Assembly (NCBI RefSeq): GCF_023091745.1
Contig: NC_068910.1
Coordinates: forward strand, 134,247,170 to 134,311,169
Source: Budorcas taxicolor
Taxonomy: Eukaryota; Chordata; Mammalia; Artiodactyla; Bovidae
Reading direction: 5' to 3'
DNA length: 64,000 nucleotides
Shown piece after piece: positions 26,535 to 37,710 of the stretch. The stretch's first letter is position 1, and every line of letters begins with the position of its first letter. Below the pieces are notes generated by a model that saw only the letters and a program-made list of their open reading frames with translations, made no database searches and was not told where the DNA came from. Position numbers and translations under genes: made by a program.

Positions 26535-27785
26535 AAAAAAAAAAGTTGAGTCTAACAACTTTAAGAGCACTGCAGAATACTGAAAAATAGACCATTCTAG
26601 GTTAGCTCCCTAAAACAACATACTAATAGAGATACTCTGATTCATTTACTTACCAGGTGAGTCAAAATCAATAATAATAAGCAATAATATGACTCTCATC
26701 AGGAAAAACTATAAAGCAAGATTACTTATTCTATGTTTTCTGCTAAAACAGATTCCTATCAAATAGGATACTTTCTAAGGGCCACATAAAAGAGCAAAAT
26801 CTTGTTTAAAAAAATAACCTTGGGGAACTGATATAAACTACCATCTATTCTCTTTAAAACAAGCTCAATTAATAAATCTATTTCTGAAAATAATATTCAA
26901 AGAGTATGATGAAGTGAAAAGTATCAGAATTGGGGGGTACTCCTTAAAGTATGCAGACACAAAAAAAAGTCAACACAAATGCCTCAAAAGACAAGGACCC
27001 AAGAGCCAATAAACATAAAATTACTTCTGAATCCCTCAAATGAACTTTAAAAGAAATAGAGAGTAATAAGAACTGGCTATAACTAATAAATAACTTTACT
27101 GAAAAAGTATACAGTGTAATAGAGACAACAAGTTGGGATTTAGCCAAAAAGAGAGGAAGAAACATATCCTACCAATGACTATTTAAGCAAATAAACAAAA
27201 TCAAATAGACTCATCACCTTTCAAGATGACTGTGAAAGATCATTGATACCAATAAATGTAATCCAATCCTGTGACTAAAACAGAGTACAAAATACATGGC
27301 AAAATTAGTATTTTAAAATCACTGATATGAAAAAAATAATTCTTTTTTCTTCTCATTTTGTTAAATAGGAAAGGAAAAGACACTTATTCCAGGACACGTA
27401 CTCAAATTCCTAGCAACAGCATGTTAAAGTTTTATTCACTGGAGCAAAAGGTATTTGGGGAAATGTCTATACAATCCTTCTTAAACTAATGACAGGATTT
27501 AAGGCAACTTTTAAAACTAAAAACAAAAGAGAGGTTTTACAGCAATGGCCAAATCTGTCTTGAGTTTCCTAAGCCATTAAAATAATAATGAATACAAAAT
27601 GCATAAAAGGACGTCTAAAATTCTATTCATACCGCTTTCAGAACAGAAATTCATGACTAAAACAAAAAGCTTCATGACTGCTAAAGTGTATTTTTTTCAG
27701 GAATCACAAACACTTGAGATACTTTACACTTTATTATATCATTATATGACTGGAGCATGATTTTTTTTATAGCTCCCAATTTACA
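26535..27785. other. Intron, unclassified
   Basis: AT-rich, no gene or clear transposon recognised. The open frame at 26944-27165 on the minus strand has no known motif. Confidence 0.4.
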
Positions 27786-27792
27786 TAAAATG

Positions 27793-28003
27793 GGATCTTC
27801 CCAACCTAGGGAGTGAACCTGGGGCTCCTGCACTGCAGGCAGATTCTTTACCAACTCAGCTACCAGGCAATTTCCTTGGATAGGGAAGATACCCTGGAGA
27901 AGGAAGTGACAACCCACTCCAGTATTCTTGCCTGGAAAATCCCATGGACAGAGGAGCCTGTAGGCCACAGTCCATGGGGTCGCAAAAGAGTCGGACATGA
28001 CTT
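27793..28003 (+). repeat. Bov-tA SINE with inverted 5' head
   Basis: Bases 27793-27868 are the tRNA-like 5' half of Bov-tA in reverse orientation (GATCTTCCCAACCTAGG ... AGCTACCAGGCAA). Bases about 27879-28003 are the body and tail in forward orientation (GGGAAGATACCCTGGAGAAG ... AGAGTCGGACATGAC). Both parts contain the junction word GGGAAGATNCC, so the two arms overlap by about 11 bp of consensus. This is the structure left by a 5' inversion during integration, although two separate fragments cannot be excluded. Confidence 0.85.
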
Positions 28004-28009
28004 GACAAT

Positions 28010-29285
28010 AAATGATTTAAAAAATTCTTTGATTCAAGTCCAATTCAGTACCTTTCTAGGAAACAAATGTGGCATATATCATTACAAATAACAATTTGTT
28101 CCATTCTGTCAATATAAACATGTCTTTTACTCTGCGACATATCTGTTATCAGTTGGAAAAATATAGTCCACAAAGTTTCCAATCCCTTTTCTATAAAAAG
28201 AATTAAAAGGACAAGTCAAATACTTTTTTTTTCAAATTTCTGAAATTAATTTTCAAGTTGAAAAGCTTTCTAACACAACGCTATCCAAAACTTTCTGAAA
28301 TAATGGAAATATTCTTTATGCTGTCTAATACAGAAGTCATTTTCAGCACTTGAAATGTAGCTACTGCAACTAAGGAACTGAAATACTAATTTTAGTTCAT
28401 TCTAATTCAAATTTCTAACATACTAGAAAACTAAGTTCTAATGAGCAAACTACAGGCATTTGAAAGTTGGCTTGCAGATTGCTGTTGAAAATGTACAGCC
28501 ACATAGCTGAAGCTGGGTGATTGATTTACAGTAATAAGGTCATGACAAATCCTGAAAGCCAGCAAGCAGTTATCACAAATGAAGAACTTTACTTCAACTA
28601 TCACAGAACAATAGGGAGTTTATACAGGCTACAGAACCTAAACTGTTATTAACAGTTTAAGGAAACACAAACCTCAACTTTCTGTTTTGAATTAACTAAA
28701 AAGTTAATATGAAGTAAAGTTCTGTGACTTCCAAGTGAATTAGCAAATAAAAGGAAAAAAAAATCAACATGTTCAATATCTGTTTTTAAAAGACTTTTAG
28801 CATACACTCTAGAAAGGATGAAAGGCCTTGGAGCTTAAGTTTTCACACTGTGAGGGACCTAGATCATACTGTTCTCCATCAACGCCCTCTCTTTAACTCA
28901 AAAATGTATATTCATGATCCCAAGATCTGCCCTTCACAATTCTGCCTTACCAGCAGGAATGCATAAGTAATAAGTAAGGGATATAACTTCTCATCTCTGT
29001 TAAGTTCCTCTATAAAGCAATATTACACAAATCCTAAATTCTGCCATTTGGTATTCAGTATGAGATAACTTTCCATTGATTCATTCTCAGAACAGACTCA
29101 GATTTATCATTATCTATTAGGAGTTACAGGACTCAACTATGGATTACCCAAAATTTGGAATATCAAGCAGATTATTTAAGAAGCATTAGAAGAACAAACA
29201 GCTGAGAGAAGTTCAAAATATGCTGGTAAATGGAGAGATAAAAAGCGACATGATCCTATGCTTGGTATGCATATCAAAGAAGCAC
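28010..29285. other. Intron, unclassified
   Basis: No gene recognised. The part near 28290-28500 (GAAGTCATTTTCAGCACTTG AAATGTAGC) may be an old interspersed repeat that I cannot name. Confidence 0.35.
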
Positions 29286-29459
29286 TGAAGTACATATACC
29301 AAAATGTTAGAAGTGATTATATATCCAGTGACAAGGGTATGACCGGGTATTTATCCTAGAGCTATGTATACCTATGTTCACCCAAAAACCTACACATAAA
29401 TGTTCATAGCAGCTTTATCTGTAATAGCCAAAACATGGAAACAACTAAAATGTCCCTCA

Positions 29460-29929
29460 TTTGCCGACAAAAGTCCATCTAGTCAAAGCTATGGTTTTTC
29501 CAGTAGTCATGTATGGATGTGACAGTTGGACCATAAAGAAAGCTGAGCGCCAAAGAATTGATACTTCTGAACTGTGGTGTTGGAGAATACTCTTCAGAGT
29601 CCCTTGGACTGCAAGGAGATCAAATCAATCCTCAAGGAAATCAGTACTGAATATTCACTGGAAGGACTGATGCTGACGCTGAAACTTCGAAACTTTGGCC
29701 ACCTGATGCGAAGAACTGACTCCTTGGAAAAGACCCTGATGTTGGGAAAGATTGAAGGCAGGAGGAGAAGGGGACAACAGAGGATGAGATGGTTGGAGGG
29801 CATCACCGACTCGATGGACGAGTTTGAGCAAGCTCCAGGAGTTGGTGATGGACAGGGAAGTCTGGCGTGCTGCAGTCCATGGGGTTGCAAAGAATAAGAC
29901 ACGACCGAGCAACTGAACTGACTTGACTT
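29460..29929 (+). repeat. BovB LINE 3' end inside L1
   Basis: Begins at TGCCGACAAAAGTCCATCTA and ends in GAGCAACTGAACTGACTTGA. It codes for fragments VMYGCDSWTIKKAER and RRRRGQQRMRWLEG in shifted frames, with no reverse-transcriptase core. Confidence 0.94.
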
Positions 29930-29944
29930 AACAACCATACCATG

Positions 29945-30275
29945 GAATTGTGTGTGCGTGCTTAGTCACTCAGTCATGTCCAACTCTTTGCAACGCCATG
30001 GACTATAGCCCACCAGGCTCCTCTGTCCATGGGGATTCTCCAGGCAAGAATACTAGAGTGGGTTGCCATGCCCTCCTACAGGGGATCTTCCCAACCCAGG
30101 GATCGAACCCAAGCCTCCCACACTGCAGGCAGATTCTTTACCATCTGAGTCACCAGGGAAGCCCAAGGATACTGGAGTGGGTAGCCTATCCCCTCTCCAA
30201 GGGATCTTGCTGACCCAGAAATCAAACCGGGGTCTCCTGCATTGCAAGTGGATTCTTAACCAGTTGAGCTATACC
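29945..30275 (-). repeat. Extended Bov-tA SINE (repeated 5' module) inside L1
   Basis: On the plus strand it runs from GTGCTTAGTCACTCAGTCAT to CACCAGGGAAGCCC, then a second CAAGGATACTGGAGTGGGTA ... TTAACCAGTTGAGCT block repeats the tRNA-like half. Flanks TACCATGGAAT and TACCATAGAAT form an 11-bp near-perfect target duplication. Confidence 0.9.
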
Positions 30276-30489
30276 ATAGAATACTACTACATATTTAAAA
30301 AAAAAAAAAAAAGAACAAAGCATTTATACATACAATAACTTAGACGGCTCTTGCAGGCATTACATTAAGTGAAAAAAGTCAATCTCAAAAGGTCACTTAA
30401 TATATTGATTCCAATATCTCAGATAAAATATTCTCAAAATGATGAAGTTTTAGAGATGGAAAACAGAGTAGGGTAGGATAGCCAGGGGT

Positions 30490-31380
30490 TAGGAATGGTG
30501 GGGGCAACAAGAAGCAGTTTAACTACAGAGGGGTGGCACCAGGGAGATCTTTGGTATGAAGGATTAGTTCGGTATCTACTTGTAGGATAAAGCATACAAA
30601 AATGGACATGTTGCAGCAATGTCAATTTCTTTATTTTGAGATTTTGTACTCTAGTTATATAAAATGTAATCACTGGGGAGAAACTGCCAGCCTGGGTACA
30701 TGGAACCTCTCTGTATTATTTTTGCAACTACCTATGAATCTATATAATTTCAAAATTAAGGTTTTTTTAAAGAAAACAAAAGGATAAATCTTATCCCTTC
30801 CAATTCCTGACTTTCCCTATCTACTTAGGCTCCATGAACCATTCACCTCTAAGGCCATACTCTGGAGCAAAACATGGTTTCAGGTCCTAGACAGAATAAA
30901 GAGGGCACTGGCATGGGAGGGCTGCCCAAAGTAAGACATCAGAGTGTCAGCAGAGAGAGGAAGTTCTCCAGTTAAAACGGCAGTTCAGTATGAAAGTGTC
31001 AGAGCACAAGCAACGTAAAGAAGGGTCTATGCTGTGGGGGAAGAGCAGCCTTGAGCAAGGTACCAGAACTAAGTGGTGTGAGGACTGGGCATGGACCAGC
31101 ACAGTGTACAAGGAGGGATCCATGTGGTGACTGAGGCCCAGTGCAACCGCCAAAGCACATGCAGGAAGGCATCCACACAGGAGACAAGGGATGGCTTGCA
31201 CTGCCATGGAGTACAGGAGCTGGGAAGAGAGCATCCACCCGATCAGGAAGGGGAGAAGGGCAACAGTGCTGAAGGGAAATAGTTACATACAGGGGTTGGG
31301 AGTAAGTAAATAGATACATTAAGGATAATAGAATCAGGTTTATCACTGTCTGAGAAAGGACTCATAAAATATGGGAGGAA
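30490..31380. other. Intron, old repeat DNA
   Basis: Part to about 30780 (ATTAGTTCGGTATCTACTTG ... TGGAACCTCTCTGTATTATT) looks like an old L1 3'UTR. A moderately GC-rich block at 30900-31280 has overlapping open frames on both strands but no recognisable protein motif, and I cannot name it. Confidence 0.4.
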
Positions 31381-31384
31381 GCAA

Positions 31385-32240
31385 ACTGAAATGTACTCCA
31401 TGGTAATGGACTATAATTGGAGGTATCAGTGTGAACTCATGGTTTTCAATACTTATAGATACATGGATAATTACAGATGTAAATGTATGTACATATATAC
31501 ATATAAATGTATGTAAGTATGTACATATATATATATTCTCTGGCTTTATCCACTAACACTCCTGGGAGCAGTTATACTCCACCAGCAATGAGCAGCACAC
31601 TGAGCACTCAGATCTTGGCTTCTAAACATCATTCTCCACTAAAATGAACTAGGACTCCTTAGAAAAAATGTTTGATTCCAGGGATGGGACAGGTAAAATA
31701 CAATATAAGTCTACAACATCTCATGACTTAAAGGAAGTGCTCAAGGACTGATGGGACAGGTCAAAAGAACACAGAAGCCAACCTGAAGAGGCTCAGATTG
31801 GCCAAATCTTCAACTAAGCATTAATCACAGTTGATTTTACCCAGTGAATAAAACTCCAAAATCAATATTGATACAAATAAATAAATGAACAAATTTCAAG
31901 GTATGATGAGGGATAAGATTAACTTTACACTGGCAAAACCTGGCAGACCCTACCTCAATTAACTGATCAAAGTGAACCATCATCAGAAGGGGGAAAATAA
32001 TAATCATGTGCCACCTGTTCAAATGCAATGGGCAACAAACACAGCATCACTTTTTGCAATACGCCTGCCAAAATAACAAGTCTCTCTAAGAGGAAAAATC
32101 ATATAAACCTGAACTGAATGACATTCTACAAAATGGTAATTTTTACATATGATGATCATAAAATTTTTAAAGAGAGGAACTAACCCAGAGTAAAGAAAAC
32201 TAAAGAGACATGACAGTTAATGCAATGTATAATCTGAACT
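31385..32240 (+). repeat. Probable ancient L1 (L1MC/HAL1-like) 3' region
   Basis: Blocks such as AACTGAATGACATTCTACAA AATGG, AAACTAAAGAGACATGACAG TTAATGCAATG and TAATCTGAACTGGATC belong to a widespread old mammalian L1-related 3'UTR. It includes a TATA/TGTA-rich stretch at 31480-31540. Confidence 0.5.
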
Positions 32241-32309
32241 GGATCTTTCTGCAAACAAACTTTAATGCCTGGAGAATAAGCAGATGAGTAAGGATATAAA
32301 AGTTATATA

Positions 32310-32602
32310 GAGAACAAATGTATGGATACCAAGAGGAAAAGGGGACGGGTGGGAGAAACTGGGGGACTGGTGCTGACATACATACACTACTGATTCTGTG
32401 TATAAATTGGATAACTAATGAGAACCTACCAGATAGCACAAGGAACTCTACTAGATCCTTTATGGTAACCTAAACGGCAAGGAAATCCAAAAGAAGGGAT
32501 ATATGTATATGCATAGCTGATTCGTTTTTGCTGTACAATATAAACTAACACAACACTATAAAGCAACTATACTCCAATAAAAATAAATTAAAAAAAATAA
32601 GA
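32310..32602 (+). repeat. Bovine-type L1 3' end
   Basis: Standard tail: GAGAACCTACCAGATAGCAC, GATATATGTATATGCATAGC TGATTC, ACTAACACAACACTATAAAG, CAACTATACTCCAATAAAAA and an A-rich end. Confidence 0.88.
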
Positions 32603-32604
32603 AT

Positions 32605-33040
32605 ACAACTAGCCAAACTGACCTGATCAACATTTACAAAAAAACCCACCCGACTTCTTCTCAAGTGAATATAGAGCATTCACCAGGTAACCATATGTTT
32701 AGATCTTGTAAGACTCAACAAATTTAAAAGGGCTTAAGTTGTACATGTAGTCTCTGACCACAGTGTCTAAGTTGTACATGTACAGTCTGTGACCACAGTG
32801 TCTAAATATCAATGACAAAAAGATACCTGGAAAACTTCAAATATTTAGAAATTAAGCATGGGTCACAAAGAAATCACAAAAGAAATTGAGAACTTTTGAG
32901 CTTAAAATGCTTACATCAAAAAGAAAGATCTAAAACAGCTACCAAACCTTCTACTTTAAAACACTGAGAAAATAAGAACAAATTAAAATAAAGTAAGCAT
33001 AAGGAAAGAAATAACTCGAGAGTAAAGATGAAAGTTGAAA
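32605..33040. repeat. Probable L1 fragment
   Basis: L1-like ORF2 words (AACATTTACAAAAAAACC; CAAAGAAATCACAAAAGAAA). A short tandem duplication of TAAGTTGTACATGTA...TCTGTGACCACAGTGTC lies at about 32737-32803. Confidence 0.5.
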
Positions 33041-33044
33041 TGAA

Positions 33045-33242
33045 CAATGTGTGTGTGCATTCAGTCATGTCTGATTCTTTGTAACCCCCATGAACTGTAA
33101 CCTGCCAGGCTCCTCTGTCCATGGAATTTTCCTGGCCATGACTGCAATTTCCTTCTCCAGACAATCTTCCCTCCCAGGGATCGCACCCATGTCTCCTGCA
33201 TCTCCTGCATTGGTAGGTGCATTCTTTACTACTGAGGCACTA
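33045..33242 (-). repeat. Bov-tA SINE
   Basis: Minus-orientation copy from GTGTGTGTGCATTCAGTCAT to CTTTACTACTGAGGCAC, diverged, with a small CTCCTGCATCTCCTGCAT duplication. Confidence 0.88.
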
Positions 33243-33384
33243 AAACCAAAACTTACTCTTCGAAGAGACCAGAATAACCAACAAATCTCTCCCCAGATTA
33301 ATCAAGAAAAAGACAACTGGCACTATCAAGGTGAAAAAAGAAATTATTACAAGGCCTTTAGACAATAAAGGAATTGAGAAAATA

Positions 33385-34065
33385 TTATGAAAATTTTTGT
33401 TCAATTAAAAAATGATCTCCTAGGCATATACCCTGAGGAAATCAAAACTGAAAAAGACACATGTACCCCAATGTTCACTGCAGCACTACTTACAATAGGT
33501 AGAACACGGACGCAACCTACATGTCCATCAACAGATGAATGGATAAAGAAGCTGTGCTACATACATACAATGGAATACTACTCAGCTATGAAAAAGAATA
33601 CATCTGAATCTGTTCTAATGATGTGTATGAAACTAGAGCCTATTATACAGAGTGAAAGTCAGAAAGTACACAATATAAATATTGTGTACTGACACATACA
33701 TATGGAATCTAAAGAGATGGCACTGATGAATTTATTTTCAGGGGAGCAACGGAGAAACAGACAGAGAGAGCAAACCTGAGGACGCGGTGGGAGAGGGAGA
33801 AGGGGAGCTGTATGGAGAGAGCAACACAGAAATCTACAATGCCATACGCACAACAGACTGCCAACGGGAGTCTGCTGTATGACTCGCGGAACTCAAACAG
33901 GGGCTCCGTGAAAGGCTGAAGGGTGGGGTGGGGAGGGAGACGGGAGGAAGGTCCAGGAGGGAGAGGACATGGGTGTACCTATGGCTGATTCTTGTTGATG
34001 TACAACAGAAAACCACAAAATTCTGTAAAGCAATTATCCTTCAATTTAAAAATTTTTTTTTAAAA
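33385..34065 (+). repeat. Young bovine L1 3' end with GC-rich 3'UTR
   Basis: CTCCTAGGCATATACCCTGA, TTCACTGCAGCACTACTTAC, TACAATGGAATACTACTCAG and a GC-rich 3'UTR (GAGGACGCGGTGGGAGAGG; ATGACTCGCGGAACTCAAAC) ending with GCAATTATCCTTCAATTTAA. CpG content is higher than in the rest of the window. The open frame at 33387-33692 is an L1 remnant. Confidence 0.9.
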
Positions 34066-34069
34066 TGAA

Positions 34070-36138
34070 ATGGGCAAATTCCTTGAAAAATATAATTTGT
34101 CAAAACTGAATCAAGAAAAATTTTAAATCTGATTAGCTTTTTATGTTTTAAAAGTTTAAAATTTGGAAGTAAAACTTTCCCACAAAGGAAACTAAACCCT
34201 AGATTAAGTTATTGGTAAAGTCCACTAAATATATATTATTATGATAGAAATAACACCAATTTTCTATAAAGTTTCAGAAACTAGAGAAGAAACTATTTTT
34301 TATGATGCCAATATACCTAAAACAAGACTGCAAGAAAACAATATGCCTCATAAACATATACATAAACATTCTTTTTAAAAAATCAGTAAACTGAATCCAA
34401 GAACATATGAAAAGGACAATGTATCATGACCAAGTGCAATTTATCCCAGGAATGCAGGACTGGCTTAACATTTGAAAATCAATAAGTTTACTTTAAGAAA
34501 AGGAAGGAAAATCATATGATCATCTAATAGGTGCAGAAAAAATATCAATGAAGTTATACATCCATTCACAACTTCAAAAGAAATCTCAGCAAACTACAAA
34601 GAAAACATCTTCCACCTCGTAAATAACGATAACCTATGAAAAATTTATGTAGAGGATGCTAACCTAGTTTTGGCACCTGTTATGATTTTCCTTCCTTTTT
34701 GATGCTTTTGAACTGTGGTGTTGGAGAAGACTCTTGAGGGTCCCTTGGACTGCAAGGAGATCCAACCAGTCCATTCTGAAGGAGATCAGCCCTGGGATTT
34801 TTTTGGAAGGAATGATGCTAAAGCTGAAACTCCAGTACTTTGGCCACCTCATGCGAAGAGTTGACTCACTGGAAAAGACTCTGATGCTGGGAGGGATTGG
34901 GGGCAGGAGGAGAAGGGGACGACAGAGGATGAGATAGCTGGATGGCATTACAGACTCGATGGACGTGAGTCTGAGTGAACTCCGGGAGTTGGTGATGGAC
35001 AGGGAGGCCTGGCGTGCTGCGACTCATGGGGTCGCAAAGAGTCGGACACGACTGAGCAACTGAACTGAACTGAATGAAAAATGTATAGCTAAAACAATTA
35101 TTAATGGTGAAAAACTGAATACAATCCTCTAAAGATCAGGAAAAAAGCAAAAATACCGACTCTTACCACTTTTATTCAACACTGTTCTGGACGCCTAGTC
35201 CATACAATAAGGAAGAAAAAGTAAAAAACATATAAATTGGAAAGAAGATTTAAAACGTATGGACAATAGGGACCCTGAAAAAAACCGAAGGAATCTTACT
35301 AGAACAGGTACACGTAACAAGAGCACACGATACATAGTCAACATAAAAAGAATCAACTGCATTCCTATATACTGGTCACGAACAATTAGACACTGCAAGT
35401 TTTTTTTTTTTTTAACACCATTTACAATAACATCTTAAACATGGAATACTTAAGGATAAACTTAACCAAATAAATATGTCCAGAAACTCTACATGATAAA
35501 AACTATGCCAAGAGAACTTAAAGAAAAGCAAAGCAAACATAACAATACACCATGTTCATGGACTGGAAGCCTCTACTTTTTAGTTGCTGGTTTTTATCAA
35601 GTCAATATACACAAACAATGTAATCTCAACTAAAACCCAGATAGTTTATTTCATAGAAACTGAGAGGCTGACCCTGCATTTTACATGAAAATGCAAACAA
35701 ACTAGAACAGTCACAGTAATCTGCCAAAGAATAACCAAACTGGAGGACCTACACTACCTGATCTCAGAATTTTGTATAGAAAATACACCCATCAAGAATA
35801 ATACTGATGCAAAGATAGAAACCAGATTAAACAAAAACAAAACAGAAGAGAAACAGCTTAACTTCTATAAAAATGTACCCAGAAGAAATTTAAAAAGACT
35901 TTTTTAACAACATTCACAGTGACTTTATTCATAATGGTTGAAAACTAGAGATAATAAATAACCATAAAGAGGGAAAGAAAATTTTAGGATAATATAACAA
36001 CAGAATGTTAATCAATAATGAAAAAAATGAACTACTTACTGATAACACTAAACCAACATGGAAAACTGCAGAAACACTATGCTGAGCAAAAGAAGCTGGA
36101 GAGAAGAGTTACACATGATTCCATTCATATAGAGTTCT
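34070..36138 (+). repeat. L1 ORF2 fragment, broken by BovB
   Basis: Old L1: TTATCCCAGGAATGCAGGAC TGG, CTAATAGGTGCAGAAAAAAT, then after the BovB insertion AATGGTGAAAAACTGAATAC, ACCAAACTGGAGGACCTACA CTACC, and a 3' part with TATGCTGAGCAAAAGAAGC. Many stops and frame breaks. Confidence 0.85.
34649..35073 (+). repeat. BovB LINE 3' end with 5' filler
   Basis: BovB proper runs from about 34700 (GATGCTTTTGAACTGTGGTG) to the ACTGAACTGAACTGA tail at about 35073. The flanks ATGAAAAATTTAT (34636-34648) and ATGAAAAATGTAT (35074-35086) form a 13-bp near-perfect target duplication in L1 ORF2. Between the left flank and BovB sit about 50 bp of foreign sequence, part of which is an inverted copy of nearby L1. 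Confidence 0.9.
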
Positions 36139-36208
36139 CACATTAGTCACTCAACTGTGTCTGACTCTTTGCGACCCCATGTACGGTAGCCCACCAGGCT
36201 CCTTTCTC
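36139..36208 (-). repeat. Bov-tA SINE fragment
   Basis: Only the 3' third: TTAGTCACTCAACTGTGTCT to GTAGCCCACCAGGCTCC, minus orientation. Confidence 0.85.
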
Positions 36209-36214
36209 AGTTAA

Positions 36215-36725
36215 AAAAGATTTCTTTCACTCAAAAAATATATGACTGCCTCCACAGCCCAGTTACTGAGAACACAAAGTTAAAATACAAGTTTCAGAGA
36301 AGAGGCCTTATGGTCTCACAAGCAAAGAAATGAAAAGTTAGTTGTTATAATGAAAAATTACACAAAGGCAAGTTTTGAGAAGTGAAAAACAGTAGACTGC
36401 CAAACAAAGAATATTACAGGTGTATCCAACATGTACAGAAATAAGAGAAAAAATCACATTGGACCTGGGCAACTAATGTAATTTCAATGTACTTAAACTA
36501 CGAAGTGGGCAGTAGGGCTTGCAGAGGCTGGATAAGATAAGAACAGACCTAATTCAAAGGCTCTTTTACCCCAAGCACAAGAGCGCATTTCAGCTTTTTA
36601 GCAAAAAGAAACCTCTGAAAAACTTCTGGGAGGAAAATGATAAGTATAAATCTCATTTTGAAAAGATCATTATAGAAATCATCTGAAAAACAGACAGGTA
36701 TGGCTCAGGTTACAATCAGTCCAAG
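36215..36725. other. Intron, unclassified
   Basis: Segment with ATCAGTCCAAGAAGAAAGC and GCAGTAGGGCTTGCAGAGGC resembling an old L2-type interspersed repeat. No gene seen. Confidence 0.35.
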
Positions 36726-37092
36726 AAGAAAGCTATTACCATCAACAGACTATTTTATTGTTTTCAATCTCACATGGAGCATTTGCCAAGGCAAACAACA
36801 TTGAGGACACATAAAACACACAACTTCATAAATGTAAAAGAATAAACAATCATACAATATACACTCTCAGATCATAACTGAATTAAAACTATAGATCAGT
36901 AACAAAAAAATAGCTGAAAAATCCCCAAAACTTGGAGATTAAATAACACACTTCCAAATAACACATGAATCAAAGAACATATCTCAGAAAAAAAAGATAA
37001 AATGAACCAAAAGAAAATAAAAATACAACTTATCAAAATTTGTGGAACACTGTGAACACAGTTCTTAGAGAGAAATTTGTATCACTGAACAC

Positions 37093-37311
37093 TGTGTGTG
37101 TGTGTGTTCAGTCGCAAAGTCACATCCAACTCTTTGCAACCCTATGGACTGCAGCCCGCCAGGCTCTTCTGTCCGTGGGATTCTCCAGACAAGAATACTG
37201 GAGTGGGTGGCCATGCCCTCCGCCAGGGAATCTTTCCAACACGGGGACTGAACTCGTGTCTCCTGCATTGGCAGGCGGGTTCTTTATCACTAGTGCCACC
37301 TGAGAAGCCCA
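37093..37311 (-). repeat. Bov-tA SINE in L1
   Basis: Full-length in minus orientation, beginning on the plus strand with a GTGTGTGTGTGTTCAGTCGC end and closing with GTGCCACCTGAGAAGCCC. Confidence 0.93.
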
Positions 37312-37599
37312 AAAACCATGGGTGGCAAATTAAATCCAAAATAACATAAGAAAAGATATCATAAAAATTAAAGGAGAAATCAATGAAATTGAAAACTGAA
37401 AAACAACAGAAAAAAATCAAAAGCTAATTCTCTATAAAACTAGGGGGAGGTAACAATGGAGAACTGGTGTTAAGTGGGTACAGAAATTTAGCTTTGCAAG
37501 ACAGAACAGTTCTAGAGATCTACTGTACAATGAGAGTGCAATTAACTGTATGCTGACACTGGATGTAATATATATGCTTAAAAATTGTTAAGACAAAGA

Positions 37600-37710
37600 G
37601 CAGCCTCTGCTCACTGCAACTAGAGAAAGCCTGCACACAGCAAGGAAGACCCAGTGCAACCAAAAATAAATAAATTAGCAATTTTGACATACTTTAAAAA
37701 AAAAAAAAAA
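37600..37710 (+). repeat. CHR-type SINE 3' end
   Basis: CTGCTCACTGCAACTAGAGA AAGCCTGC, AAGGAAGACCCAGTGCAACC and AAAATAAATAAATTAGC with a terminal A(16) tract: the 3' part of a cetartiodactyl CHR SINE. Confidence 0.82.

Larger units (their letters stand above)
29290..30480 (+). repeat. Old L1 3' end, broken by BovB and Bov-tA insertions
   Basis: L1 sequence to 29459 (CATAGCAGCTTTATCTGTAA, TAGCCAAAACATGGAAACAA) resumes near 29930-29944 (CATACCATGGAAT) and again at 30276 (CATAGAATACTACTAC) before an A(16) tract and further old L1 DNA. The order is that of one L1 cut twice. Confidence 0.75.

Noticed and set aside
30947..31346. Overlapping open frames on both strands in a GC-richer block, possible exon
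   Set aside because: No protein motif, no convincing splice-site pair and no start context; chance frames in old repeat DNA are more likely.
33740..33960. CpG-richer segment as a promoter or CpG island
   Set aside because: It is the GC-rich 3'UTR of a young bovine L1; too short and too CpG-poor for an island.
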